Source of the DNA: Polymyxa betae
Lineage: Eukaryota > Endomyxa > Phytomyxea > Plasmodiophorida > Plasmodiophoridae
Direction: 5' to 3'
DNA length: 64,000 nt
Assembly: GCA_003693705.1 (NCBI GenBank)
Contig: RBZT01000215.1
Coordinates: 83,552 to 147,551 of the forward strand
Part shown: in pieces, positions 34,351 to 44,761 of the stretch
How positions within the stretch are numbered: position 1 is the stretch's first letter
Layout of the letters: every line of letters starts with the position of its first letter
Notes under the pieces: model-generated
Told to the model about the DNA's origin: nothing
Databases searched by the model: none
What the model saw: only the letters and a program-made list of their open reading frames with translations
Position numbers and translations under genes: made by a program

Positions 34351-35479
34351 ATGTCATCAATGGTGCAAATTCCACTGATTGCGAAGGTGAGTGGTGCTCA
34401 CTCTGCATTGGCCGATATTTAGTATTTGACAATCGTATAGTGGTGCTATCATCTGGCTGTCTCTGGCGGTGACATCGTACGACATGTTGCCGAATCTGGC
34501 CGTCTCAATGTCACGAACAAGGCCGACCTGAACGTTGATTTCGACCCGACGACGGATGCTGACCGACAGGCGCAGGCCTGGATTATTGGAAATCTACGCC
34601 ATCAATTCCCAACTATAGCCATTATTGGCGAAGAAGATCAGTATGATTGTGCTTCTGCATTAGCTAATATTCCGGAATCTGTCGATCATGACCCCTATGT
34701 AAGTTCTTCGATTCAATTCAATTCAGTCTTATTCAAGTCCGAATTTTGCAGTTTTTGGATTCTGCTTGGGATTCAAATTTGATTTTTGCAAAGCCCGAAG
34801 ATGTTCGCATCTTCGTTGATCCAGTTGATGGCACGAAAGATCTAACAAAAGGCTCTCACGAGGCGGTCACGACCCTGATTGGTATCGCCGTCGCTGACAA
34901 GCCTGTCTATGGCGTTATCCATTATCCATTCTCTGGGAAGACTGTCCATGCGGCAGTTGGTCATTCAAACCATCAAAACGCTGTCAAATCGGATCCTAAA
35001 TGTCAGCATCTCTCAGAATCTGTTTTCCGGGGTTTTTATTGTTTCTCGCTAGGTGCTGAAGATAATATTGTCGTCACGACAAAGTCGCATTTCGACGACT
35101 ATCTCAAGTCTTATTTTGAGGAGCTTCATCCGCAGCCTAGCAAGGTCCTTCGAGTTGGAGGCTGTGGTCATAAAGCAGTGCTAGTTCTGGAAGGTTAAAA
35201 TGCAGAGCTCAATCTGCTGGGTGGTTGAATGTTGTAATAGGCGATGCTGATGCATATGTGTATCCACGTGAAGGAACGAAGAAATGGGATACCTGCGCCC
35301 CTCATGCAATAATTCGGTCATTCAATGGTCATTTCGTAGATCGTTATGGCAATGAACTTACGTATGATGCTAATTCTCCAATTGGCAATGAGGATGGAAT
35401 GATCTGTACGATGGCTGCTGACCCCTCTCTTTATACTTTGACTGCAAATGATCATTCTAACCCGTCTTGCTCACATTGA
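34351..35479 (+). CDS. 3'(2'),5'-bisphosphate nucleotidase (BPNT1/HAL2 type)
   Basis: Hydrolyses 3'-phosphoadenosine 5'-phosphate to AMP, removing the by-product of sulfation; Mg-dependent and usually Li-sensitive. Exons 34351-34386, 34441-34698, 34752-35193 and 35241-35479 give 324 residues. The 12-codon first exon (MSSMVQIPLIAK) joins in phase to HLAVSGGDIVRHVAESG, matching the BPNT1 N-terminus. Catalytic motifs of the FIG superfamily are present: IIGEED (metal-binding Glu), VDPVDGTKDL (D-P-x-D-G-T) and WDTCAPHAII (W-D-x-x-A). VLRVGGCGHKAV and KKWDTCAP favour BPNT1/HAL2 over inositol monophosphatase. A 57-nt, in-frame GT-AG stretch in exon 3 may be a further intron (see findings). Confidence 0.85.
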
Positions 35480-35596
35480 TGTAAAAGTTCCTTCAGATTC
35501 TGAATACCCCGAATATTGTCTTTTGAGTTATGAACACTTGCAGTATGTAGAAGCATTAGTGTACTTTTATTTAAAGTGATATGAAGCTCAAACTTG

Positions 35597-37141
35597 CTAG
35601 ACTTTAGGGGTTTCAAATGTGTCCAACTTCTGCAGCAGCGTTTCCGAGTAGTTCGGCGAGTAGTATTGCACAATCTCAACTGGATAGCAACTGTTGATCG
35701 TGTTGATATAAGATTGTAGTTTCGAGCTGTTTTCAGCCTTCAATTCCTGAACTCTCTGTAGACCTCCACTCTGGACGAAGGACTTTCTCGATTGAGGATC
35801 ATTCGGGAGGACTTTGGCAAATTGCTGTACGAGGTATTTCGTGACTTTCGGTGGCGAATCATGTAGCAATGGCTCTAAAGCGGGTGTGTGCGTGCATTTC
35901 TGGACAACAGTCTTCAAGGCTCTCTGTGCCTTAGATTTCAGATCAGCAGATCCTTCGTCAGGTAAGGTTGTCGCGGCGTTATAAACTTGAATCATTCTTC
36001 GGAACACGTCTGCTTTAGCCAGCGCTTTAGCATGCTCTGGGGTATGTCGCCCTATCTGTCCTAACGACCAACATGATGCGGCTTTGATATGCGTTTCGGG
36101 CTCGTTGACAAGTGCATCTTTTAAAGGTAAGATTCCTTGATTGACGATAATTGCCAAGGCGAGCGTTTCCGAGAATGCAGCAATATAGCCCAGCGCCATT
36201 ATACCAGGCAGACGTGTGTTGCCCTTTGTCTCACTGATGTAGTCAATGATGGCTGCATGACCACCTGCATTCACAATCAGCTTAGCCAGTTCTGGAGCGT
36301 GCTTGGCGACGTCTCGAATTAATGTGGCAGCATTCTTTCTGACGACCATGTCGAGATCTTTCAAACAACCCAATACTTTGGGGAAAACATCAGCCTCCAC
36401 GACCACCTCGGCGAGATCGACAGAATGCTTCGCAACCTGAGCTAAGGCAGCGCAGACCTGTCGCTTAAGTTTGCTATCTTGGTGCTGAATCAATGGTGCT
36501 AAAAACTGGACAGCTCCAGAGTCTACAACGACTTGAGCTAATTCAGAAGAATGTTTGCTGATTTCGCCCAAGGCAGCAGCAGATACTCTCTTCAGGCTCA
36601 GCTCCGGTTCTTGTAAACACAAAACCAATTGGGGAACTGCACCAGCGTCTACCACGACTTGGGCTAAATCAGAATTATGTCTTGCGATATAATGTAAAGC
36701 CCATGCTGCTCCTTCCTTCACTGTAGGTTCAAATTCTGACAGGCATCCTACAAGGGCTACCAACGAGCCTGCATCGACAACAGCTTGTGCAAGTTCTGGA
36801 GAATGTTTCGCCACAGATTTTAACACGAACGATGCCGCTTTCTTATAATAGCGATTCTGCTCGGCTAAAGAATAGACGAGCTGGGGGAGAATTTCGTTCA
36901 TCACAACAGCTTCTGCTAACGCCTCCGAATAGTTAGCCAGGCGTCCTAAAGCAATAGCCGTCGACTGCTGAATTGAAGGTACGGTATCAAGTAGAAGTGG
37001 TCGAAGCAATGCCATCACACCAGCATTCTGGAGTGCTTCAATATTCGCCGGACGGATCGCTAGTTCGGCTACAGTTTGAACAAAGGTCGTCCTAGACGCT
37101 TGATATTCTTCGAACACCTGCAAAATCGACCGGCTCGTCAT
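35597..37141 (-). CDS. SPAG6: SPAG6 / PF16 central-pair armadillo protein
   Basis: Component of the axonemal central pair (C1 microtubule) needed for flagellar beating. Intronless, 514 residues from ATG 37141 (human 509). Eight or so armadillo repeats run through the protein. Near-identical blocks to the family: ILQVFEEYQ, VAELAIRPANIEALQNAGVM, LGRLANYSEALAEAVV, QLVYSLAEQNRYYKKAASFVL, KHSPELAQAVVDAG, AAWALHYIARHNSDLAQ, KHSVDLAEVVVEA, KGNTRLPGIMALGYIAAFSE, LGQIGRHTPEHAKAL and the C-terminal INSCYPVEIVQYYSPNYSETLLQ. Presence of PF16 implies a 9+2 motile axoneme. Confidence 0.97.
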   Translation of the reverse strand: MTSRSILQVFEEYQASRTTFVQTVAELAIRPANIEALQNAGVMALLRPLLLDTVPSIQQSTAIALGRLANYSEALAEAVVMNEILPQLVYSLAEQNRYYKKAASFVLKSVAKHSPELAQAVVDAGSLVALVGCLSEFEPTVKEGAAWALHYIARHNSDLAQVVVDAGAVPQLVLCLQEPELSLKRVSAAALGEISKHSSELAQVVVDSGAVQFLAPLIQHQDSKLKRQVCAALAQVAKHSVDLAEVVVEADVFPKVLGCLKDLDMVVRKNAATLIRDVAKHAPELAKLIVNAGGHAAIIDYISETKGNTRLPGIMALGYIAAFSETLALAIIVNQGILPLKDALVNEPETHIKAASCWSLGQIGRHTPEHAKALAKADVFRRMIQVYNAATTLPDEGSADLKSKAQRALKTVVQKCTHTPALEPLLHDSPPKVTKYLVQQFAKVLPNDPQSRKSFVQSGGLQRVQELKAENSSKLQSYINTINSCYPVEIVQYYSPNYSETLLQKLDTFETPKV

Positions 37142-37498
37142 GCTGGCTGCTTGCGCTGCCACTACTCAGATGGCAATATCAAGAATCAGATAGTACCACA
37201 TCAGGATCGAAGACCCGATTCTAGTACGGTTTGCCAAATCAACTATCTTTTGGGAGACCAGCACTGGAATTACTGGAAAACAAATAAATGTGCATGTTCA
37301 AATGTTTTAGAAGTGGCAAACATACAAGATATGAGAGGTGAAGATCATAGCTACAGTAGATGTAGTTTATACGATAGAGATTAGAGCAGCAGAGGATGAG
37401 CAAATCAATGACATGAGAGGGTTCCGCCCTTAAGAGTCGCTTGCCGCCGCTGAGTTAAGTGCGAATCATTACAGGTAATTATCATTGCCGATTCGAAT
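37142..37498. other. Divergent region between SPAG6 and homoserine dehydrogenase
   Basis: About 355 bp that should contain both promoters. No repeat, RNA gene or convincing frame is seen. Confidence 0.4.
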
Positions 37499-39018
37499 AT
37501 GACTCTCTTTGCACCGGGGTCTGCCTATCAGGTCCCAGTTTATATCCTAGGCTTGGGGCAGGTTGGTAGACAGCTCGTGCAGGATTTGCTTCAAGCTGCA
37601 CCAACGCATGCTGAGCAATTCAATACTATTTTCCAATTTCGAGGCCTGTTTGATAGTAATGGAGCCGTCATTGATGACCAATTTCTTGACGAAGATTTGG
37701 TGAAGGTATTGCTAGCGGTACAACATCTCAAATGCTCAAATTTCTTTCCATAGTCTATTCTTCAATGGAAACAAGAAGGGAAAGCGCTCAAAGACCATGA
37801 GAAGGGAATCAGCTGTACCACTGATTTACTTATTGGCAAAATTGAGAAAACTGCCATCGTAGTAGACACATCTGCAACTGAAAAGACAATACCATTATTA
37901 CTATCTGCTATCGGTTCCGGTGCTGGAGTCGCCATAGCTAATAAGAAACCCGTCACGTCAACATCCGATGTGTTTCAGGTCAGCTAAGTGTCTCTCGATT
38001 ACAGCATAGAAGTGAAGTGCTCCTTTAGAAATTGAACAGCCCGCAAGGTTTTATCGGAATTGAGTCAACGGTCGGCGCAGGCACGCCCATCATTGCTTGT
38101 TTAGACAGGCTTCTGGCCAGTGGAGATCAGGTTGTTTCACTCTTATCCGAGCTCATTCACTATCTAATAGCGATCAGGTCATTTTTATCGAAGGAACATT
38201 GAGTGGAACGCTAGGATTTCTAGCTACCGAATGGGAAAACGGAAAGCCTTTTAGTATTGCAGTTGAAGGTAATATCACCTGCCCTGAATAATGTATTTTA
38301 TTCCAATTTCTTTCTCTCTATGTAGAGGCATATAATCTTGGATACACTGAACCAGACCCCAGAGATGATCTCAGTGGCATGGACGTTGCAAGAAAAGCTC
38401 TGATTTTGGCGCGTAAATGTGGTGCTACTAATCTCGAATTGGATGATATTCTTGTCGAGCCACTCTTCCATCCAAATTTACAAAAGTTGCCAATTCCTGA
38501 TTTTCTCGAGGTAATTAACGCAGCCGCAAAACATCTTAAATGTTAATGACCCTGCAGTCCTTGTCTGGTCTCGACGACAGTTTCAACCAAAAGATTGCTG
38601 CTGCCACAGATAATGGGTGTGTAATGCGATACGTTGCTCGTATCGAGTTGAATTACCCTAAATCTGGGTCAAAGTCAAGACCGAACGCCAAGATCACAGT
38701 TGGTCTTCAAGAGGTTCCAATTTCCAGCCCATTGGGTCAACTGTCCGGAACAGATAATCTGGTTGCCTTTACTACAAGGTTTTTAGCAGCTGTCCGTTGC
38801 ATAAGGTTTTTCTAACTTGTAGTAGCACGTATGATTCAAGCCCATTAGTCATTCGTGGTAAAGGTGCTGGTGTGAAAGGTAACTAAGTGATCTCTTCCTG
38901 TCATTCTATGATAACGTTGTATTATTCAGTGACAGCTTCTGGTGTAATCGCCGACATGATCCAAATATCGAAGTGGCGGCAATCCAATTGTCTGTATGAT
39001 CGTTTGCAGAGATCTTAA
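37499..39018 (+). CDS. Homoserine dehydrogenase
   Basis: NAD(P)-dependent reduction of aspartate semialdehyde to homoserine on the route to Thr and Met. Exons 37499-37705, 37754-37978, 38029-38130, 38178-38268, 38326-38510, 38558-38778, 38823-38878 and 38930-39018, all in phase; 391 residues (yeast Hom6 359). The Rossmann motif is [12 protein letters not shown]. Other family blocks: [82 protein letters not shown]. No aspartokinase or ACT domain is fused, so it is the monofunctional fungal-type form. The pathway is absent from animals. After ADMIQIS the reading is less certain: a stop comes 15 codons later, but an alternative splice would run into a further open stretch (see findings). Confidence 0.9.
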
Positions 39019-39701
39019 ACTAATAAAGCAGATACGCCAGAATCAGTAGCTGCTGTTCTGCTCCATTGGCTTACACACAGAGATTGTGCTAAATTTCCGG
39101 TAATTGCAGAAATTCAGGGTTTTGAATGCTTGACAATCAAACACTTTGGTCCAATGCCTATTGGAATCGACTATCTTAAGTTCTTTGCACACCATAATGC
39201 CGTTGACCTAACTATTGTCGCGATCGATTCTGTCGAGCATTAGCCCAGGATCCCCGGGCACCGACGCTCGAAATCATGCGGTTGAGGTTGCACAGTTACT
39301 CTTTAGTGACAGGTTTATTTCTTTCTTCTGGGTCGACTCCCAGGAACTTCATCGTAAGCAAAATTGCAGGTGACGGAAAGCTTGAGCAAGCCCACTTCGT
39401 GCTTCTCCTCGCTCGAATCGCTGGACCAGGAGTTGCACCGCCAGCACCATCGTCCTGTTATATATCGAAGTCGCCGTATGGCAGGAATTTGTCTAGACTT
39501 GGCAATTTATTATTCGACTCAAATTTCAGGTCAACTGCAAAAGCTCACCTCAGTATCTACTATCTTGAGCGCTCTTCCGCTCTTTGCTGGGTATTCGTTC
39601 TTTCAGACAGCCCCTTCCAGTCCAACCGTCGGCACGAAATCAATCGCCTCTTATTGGCTTATCGAGGTCATCTGTTACCTGTGAAAGCAGCGATAGTATA
39701 A
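39019..39701 (+). other. Open, possibly spliced stretch downstream of homoserine dehydrogenase
   Basis: Reading frames here look coding but I cannot identify them. About 39030-39243 reads TPESVAAVLLHWLTHRDCAKF...FECLTIKHFGPMP. A join near 39200-39250 would lead to APTLEIMRLRLHSYSL, and a later frame reads SSLESLDQELHRQHHRPVIY and MAGICLDLAIYYSTQIS. A hydrophobic helix and short GT-AG stretches are present. It could be a separate gene or an alternative 3' end of the upstream one. Confidence 0.3.
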
Positions 39702-40333
39702 AAGAAATACTGCAAGTCCTCTTGTTGTTGCTTTCTCATCTTTGAATAAGACTACTGATTCATTCACATTTTTTCCATGTTCGCCTTCATTATCAGTTGC
39801 ATTGTACGTAATCGCTTTCCAGTAAGGTTGACACTTTTCTACAATAACATTAAAAAACATTCTGGTTTGGCTGATTAGCAGGGGCCCTACCACCCACCTT
39901 ATTCGATCAAGCATTTCTTGATTTGTTCCGAAGACAATGACTGCTGAGCGTTATTCCATCAATGAAAAAAGTAATCGAGTAGAATCTCCTCTTTCATGTC
40001 ACGAAAGGTAATTGTCTGTACTCATCTGATAATATAGGCATCTTTGACAGGTGTATAAATTCAACAAAAAATGACAAGCCAATGATTGGTGGATGTAGAA
40101 TGTAGACGGTCCCTGCGGGTCCCGCCATCAAGGGGATACCGTTACATCCAATGTGTTGAGTTGATGGAACCCTCCCCAATACAGTGTGGTAGAGCGGCGA
40201 GCTCAACTCTCGCTAATGCTCTTCTGTATACTGATTCCGTTACAACCCTAGCATGATCGATATAGAGTCGTAAGACAGCTGCTTGGGCTTTATGGTTAGT
40301 GATAGTGATATTGTATTCATAATCCATCAGCAT
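39675..40333 (-). other. Unresolved minus-strand reading frames
   Basis: From ATG 40333 the minus strand reads MLMDYEYNITITNHKAQAAV, then, after splice-like sites, YILHPPIIGLSFFVEFIHL, and further down VFGTNQEMLDRIRKVSTLLE. These look protein-like but the exon phases I tried do not connect. Identity unknown. Confidence 0.25.
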
Positions 40334-40369
40334 TAGAAATTAATTAACACCGTTGCAAAGCCAACGTCC

Positions 40370-41060
40370 ACAAGTTCGCTCTATCCCCGGACTCGTGATG
40401 TTTGCACCAGCTTGTGCACAAAGGGGAATCCATTGATTTGCCCGCCACAATACTTGGGGGTGTTGGACCAGAGGGCATTTCTTGTCTGTGCCACCAAATC
40501 CGTTACGAAGTCAGCTCTTCTTCAGCTGAATCCGCACCTGCAACTCAAGTTCAGCCATCTCACCCAAAATTCTCAACTGTTGCAGCGGTCAAGTCATTGA
40601 AACCCCCTTTTCTGCACAAGCTGGGGGGCGGCTTTACAGATTATGAGTTGCGGGCAAGTCTTTAGGCCCCGACGTCATTGCCATTGTCTTTATCTATCGT
40701 CAAGGTACTGGACTTTGAATGTTATCTCAGCTGGATGCTACTCAGCCGCACCTCAATTAGATTGTCTTCGACGTGAGTTCAGTTGCATCACATTAGTTTT
40801 AAGAAGCTCGCACAGGATCAGATAGCTATAACATCGTCCTTCTCTTGACGCCTTTAGCAATATGATCCGAATACCCCCAATGGCGTCAATCCAAGTGTTA
40901 ATGACAGTTGGATCGATGACCGTTCATCTGATGTATGTAGTTATTGTAGTATCAATATCTTGTATTCAGCAATATTGTATCAATATCTTTTGTTTCTACA
41001 GAACGCTTTGACATTGACTCACGCATGTAAACGTATCACATTTATAACTATCCAGATTCT
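40370..41060 (+). other. Unresolved plus-strand reading frames
   Basis: Two overlapping open frames cover 40390-40665 (one reads NPLICPPQYLGVLDQRAF, the other SIDLPATILGGVGPEG). Farther on, LGPDVIAIVFIYRQ, SYNIVLLLTPL and QYDPNTPNGVNPSVNDSWID are separated by GT-AG-like gaps. I could not decide the exon structure or recognise a family. Confidence 0.25.
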
Positions 41061-41089
41061 GGAACATTCTTTCACTACACTATTGCATA

Positions 41090-41548
41090 ATGGAATTTGC
41101 TAATCTTGGCTCTCACTGCACTGTAAACAGCTGTCGACAGTATGATTTTCTGCCGCTCACCTGTGATCGTTGTCACGTCATCGTCTGCAAAGACCACATC
41201 ACTGAATCGGCTCACAACTGTAAAAACCCATCTCGCAATGGACACACGGTCGCATGCCAAATTTGCCACCAAATCATTGCTGTTAATGCTTCTGTTGATC
41301 CGAACGATGTTATGTCACGACATATCGATGCAGGCTGTCAAGCGCCTAAATCTTCATTTCAGACTGGTTGCTGTTTTAAGAAATGCAAACAAAAGACGAT
41401 GGCCCTTGTCGAATGTCACTCCTGCAAGAGACGATACTGCCTGAAGCATCGTTTGCGAGAAGATCATGCGTGCGAGAAGCAGTTGGCTTGCAGATCTCAG
41501 GCAACCAGTGTTGCTGTCCTGTCACGCTTGTTGCGGGTTCACACTTAA
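41090..41548 (+). CDS. Two-AN1 zinc-finger protein (ZFAND2-like)
   Basis: Protein-quality-control adaptor type: two AN1 zinc fingers that in the homologues link to p97/proteasome or ER targeting. 152 residues, apparently one exon. The first AN1 finger (about 5-50) has FLPLTCDRCHVIVCKDH with the C-x2-C, C-x-x-H pattern. The second (about 95-135) reads CCFKKCKQKTMALVECHSC...YCLKHR...HAC. This spacing (N-terminal AN1 starting near residue 5, second near 95) is that of ZFAND2A/B and yeast Cuz1-like proteins. It lacks the C-terminal UIM and CAAX seen in ZFAND2B. The last 25 residues may include an unspliced piece. Confidence 0.8.
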   Translation: MEFANLGSHCTVNSCRQYDFLPLTCDRCHVIVCKDHITESAHNCKNPSRNGHTVACQICHQIIAVNASVDPNDVMSRHIDAGCQAPKSSFQTGCCFKKCKQKTMALVECHSCKRRYCLKHRLREDHACEKQLACRSQATSVAVLSRLLRVHT

Positions 41549-41929
41549 AAAATCATTGCTATCCTTTCGAAGGTGAGCGCATGAAGACAGGCTTAATATT
41601 TATACATATAATTCAATATTAATTACAAATGCAATCTGCTTTCTTTGACACGGAACGCGAAAATTCGGCCGAGCCTGTAAACAAGAAAAACCCCAGTGTA
41701 TGGCCCAGTATAACAGCACAGAACATTCCAACATCAACTAAACCACGTCAATTAAATAAGCACAGATTATTCCATGGTCATACACGTCATTATGATTAAC
41801 ATAACTAGGCAGCTCAAAGTGACACGTATTAATTCTAAGAAGGAACGAGTCAACTGCTGTTGGGCGGTGAAGTAGACGACAGAGTTCGGCGTCAATAAGC
41901 TTTCAGTTTGACTATAACCGGATATAAAT
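41549..41929. other. Intergenic region
   Basis: About 380 bp between the AN1 gene and the small membrane-protein gene; 3' regions of convergent genes. A minus-strand frame reaching 41767 runs on from the small gene but has no motif. Confidence 0.35.
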
Positions 41930-42194
41930 TCACAGACCGAGACAGAAATTTGACTGGAAATACTCGGTCGGAGAATATTGGGATAAGGGGCATGTGATTT
42001 TAGCAACAAAGTATTTGTCCAGCTTGACTTGAAGTAGCTGAACAAAATGCACAAGCAATGCAAAGCAGATCACGATGCCAAGAGAAAATATATAACCTAA
42101 TATCGAAGAGTTGGTTCAGGCAGATAAGGAGTAATTCAGTACAGACAAGGGAACGATGTGATCTTCCAAAAGCTGAACAGGACGTGGATTCCAT
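41930..42194 (-). CDS. Small single-pass membrane protein, unknown
   Basis: Exons 42194-42143 and 42096-41930 join in phase through a 46-nt GT-AG intron to a 72-residue protein. It starts MESTSCSAFGRSHRSLVC, has one strong transmembrane helix (IFSLGIVICFALLVHFV) and a short polar tail with KLDKYFVAKITC. The intron interrupts the frame just before the helix, so the gene is invisible without splicing. It could be a small ER or mitochondrial membrane subunit. No family is recognised. Confidence 0.45.
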
Positions 42195-42495
42195 GCCAGT
42201 TGGTCGAAAACCACATGGGCATCATCATCATCGTCATGACTAGCAAAGGCACTGACGACTACAACGAGACAGATTTTACTATGACAACGAGATATTTGAA
42301 TAGACAACCCTAAGGGGGCTTGACCCCTCCTATTCAAGTCTTATTTAACAATTAAAAGACAATCTCGTGTTACATACAGTATGTATACAGTTATGGACTA
42401 CCAGTAATTGAATTATAAAAGTACTCTAGGTGATTCAGATACAACATCACAGATGGTTCAACATATCTTCACGCAAGAGACAGAAAATATCCACA
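42195..42495. other. Intergenic region
   Basis: About 300 bp between the small membrane protein and the TBC-PH gene (both minus). A run of repeated CAT/GAT triplets at about 42218-42240 gives an apparent poly-Asp frame on the minus strand, judged non-coding. Confidence 0.35.
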
Positions 42496-44329
42496 TTACG
42501 ATTTTATTGAGGCGTCAATGGCGGTGATCCATCTCGCCCTATCTTCAGCACACGATGCAAATAATAAATACTGTTCGTTGCGGCAAGTTATTACAAATGA
42601 AAAGTCACCTTTTGGATGATCATCAACTGCCATGACGCTGCATCCTTTCAAATTCATACATCTGTCTTTTTGTGGTTTTGAGTGCTCAGCGCTCTTGTAG
42701 TAGGTCAGATAACGCCCTTTGAGGATAAACCAACGTTGATTTAGAACTTGCCTGCCGAATAGGCCTGCTCGACTTAGTTTCATCAAATATCCCTCCATAT
42801 ATACACAGGGAAAATCAAGTAAAGAATGGATCCTGCTGTAGATCTCATTCATTTCGCTAAAGCTGAATGACCTAAACCTCTCCTGTCCAAATGCTTCCAC
42901 ATGAATTGCAATGCTTGATACAGATGGTTCGCGTACGTCAGAAGTGCCAGATTGTTTAGATTGCAGCTCCTTTACCAGAGCTGTCTTTGCACTATTCTCA
43001 GGAGAATGCCCTCGTGCAGTCGAATTAACTGAAGGTATTAATGTTTTGGCTTCCAGCATTAAGACTTGTTTCTCCAGACGCTCAATCTTGGCGTTTTGAG
43101 CCTTAATTAGGTTTTCAGCAGCAATCAACTTGCCATAATCTTCTTCTTTGATTAAGCTTCTGTCAGCCCCATCTGGCTGACTATAATCAATAGATCCTGA
43201 TCTTACACGAGTAGGAATAGGTGGCGCCGTCACGCTGTCGCCTGACGATTCGAATCTTGATGATAAGAAGCGCACAAGCGAAGTTGCAGGCGGAGACGTA
43301 GAAGTCTTGCTTTGAAACAGTCCCGGAAAGAATGCTGGAATGCCTTCATGATCGGCGGTTTTGATCCAATCGTTTTCTGACCTTAGCTTCGTGAGACGAT
43401 CAGTTTGAGAAGCTATTTCAGAAGCCGCTCGAAATATTGAATTCAAATCAGCATTCGTCAACGTCCCAGGGACTGTATTTAGAAAGTCGAAGACGGAATC
43501 CAGTGTGTGAAGCACTGAAATATCGCTGGCAAAGAATTTAAAAAATCCATACATTGCTGGCAGAATAACAACTGGCCCAAGAACGAATAAAAAATCCAGC
43601 ATGTGAAGTACAAACGGCTTCGGAAACAAATAGATGAAAAGTGGAGCCGCCCAGATACAGATTAAATCTGTTAAATCGACCCTGCAAAGAAATATTAAAT
43701 TTCATGAAATTTGGAATAAGCAAAGTTCAATTCTTACACGTCAAATGACAACGAATTAAGATGGTCTGCGAGCGCAGGGAGATCCGCAACGATCAATTCA
43801 GCGAGCACGAGACAATCTCGGCGTAACTGGACATGAGAATTACAGAAATAGCCATACATGCGGCAGGATAAAGTTGTTAGTGCAATCAAAGCTGCATTCG
43901 AGTCGCCATTGAGCTCAATTAGCATTAAAGCAGCTAATTGGGCAGAGCCAGGCATATAGTCGTCTAAGCAAACTCTCTGTGCATGTTGTATAAGAATCTG
44001 CTCAACTGTCGCTGCATCAACAGATTTGCCAATTGAAGCAAAACATCCCTCTGAGTTGAGTTCCATCCGAATCTTATCGATTACATTTTGTTGTGTTTTT
44101 TGGCTGGGACGCGCTAATTGCAACGAGTCCGATCCCAGGGATTCGCGAGCATGCTTCCAAGCATTAGCTCGAATTGGGTGTTCTGAAGGCATTCCTTGCC
44201 ATAATGCCTGGTCCGAAACTTAGCTTGCTATGGCGATGCCATTTAAACCCAGAGCAGACCTGAACGAAAGCAGGCGATCTCAGATTCGGAGATGCCTGCC
44301 TGTACTTGTCGCTGGCGAAGGGCGCCCAT
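42496..44329 (-). CDS. TBC-domain protein with C-terminal PH domain
   Basis: TBC domains are Rab GTPase-activating modules. Exons 44329-44260, 44218-43738 and 43681-42496 give 578 residues, in phase. Splicing restores the TBC start ALWQGMPSEHPIRANAW (family LWxGIP..LR..xW). The domain continues to about residue 215 and contains VVDLTDLICIWAAPLFIYLFPKPFVLHMLDFLFVLG. A coiled coil (about 360-400) follows, then a PH domain (about 460-578): MEGYLMKLSRAG...RWFILKGRYLTYYKS...LLFASCAEDRARWITAI with the invariant Trp. The arginine-finger motif is degenerate and the glutamine finger is not visible (YMPGS in place of Y-x-Q-G), so it may be a pseudo-GAP. The start at ATG 44329 is inferred. Confidence 0.7.
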
Positions 44330-44761
44330 ATCGATGCGACATTCGCCATGAATGATATGTTGTGTACGTTTAGAACGCTGTTGGCGACGTCTTAGACAGA
44401 GAGGAAGAAATGGGATTGATGGTGTCTCCGCCCCATCACCCAACCAAAGGGCCCCAACAGTCAGACACAGATACGACCTTCTCACATTTCTCTTTGTATC
44501 AAACAAAAACAATTTCTTTACCAAGTGATGTGTCTTTTTGTATCAAACAGAAACAGGCATGAATATCAAGTAATGTATATTGTTTTTATGATTGCATTTG
44601 TCCTACTTGTGTGACCAGACTGGCATTCTGATTCCAGAATCTTCGCGTGATTTAGCCTCAATTGTTAGATGCTGATTTGACAGATTCGGGTTGACTTTGC
44701 AACGCTGAAGATAGTACCTGTAGCGATCCGGTTCGGCTAATTGCAACCATTTAACTAAACT
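44330..44761. other. Divergent region between TBC-PH and PRA1 genes
   Basis: About 430 bp with both promoters. A minus-strand frame continues upstream of the TBC start to 44524 but lacks an ATG. Two copies of a short TTTGTATCAAACA motif occur at about 44493 and 44532. Confidence 0.4.

Noticed and set aside
42218-42240. Poly-Asp protein from a CAT/GAT run
   Set aside because: Simple-sequence run in an intergenic gap without splice or domain support.
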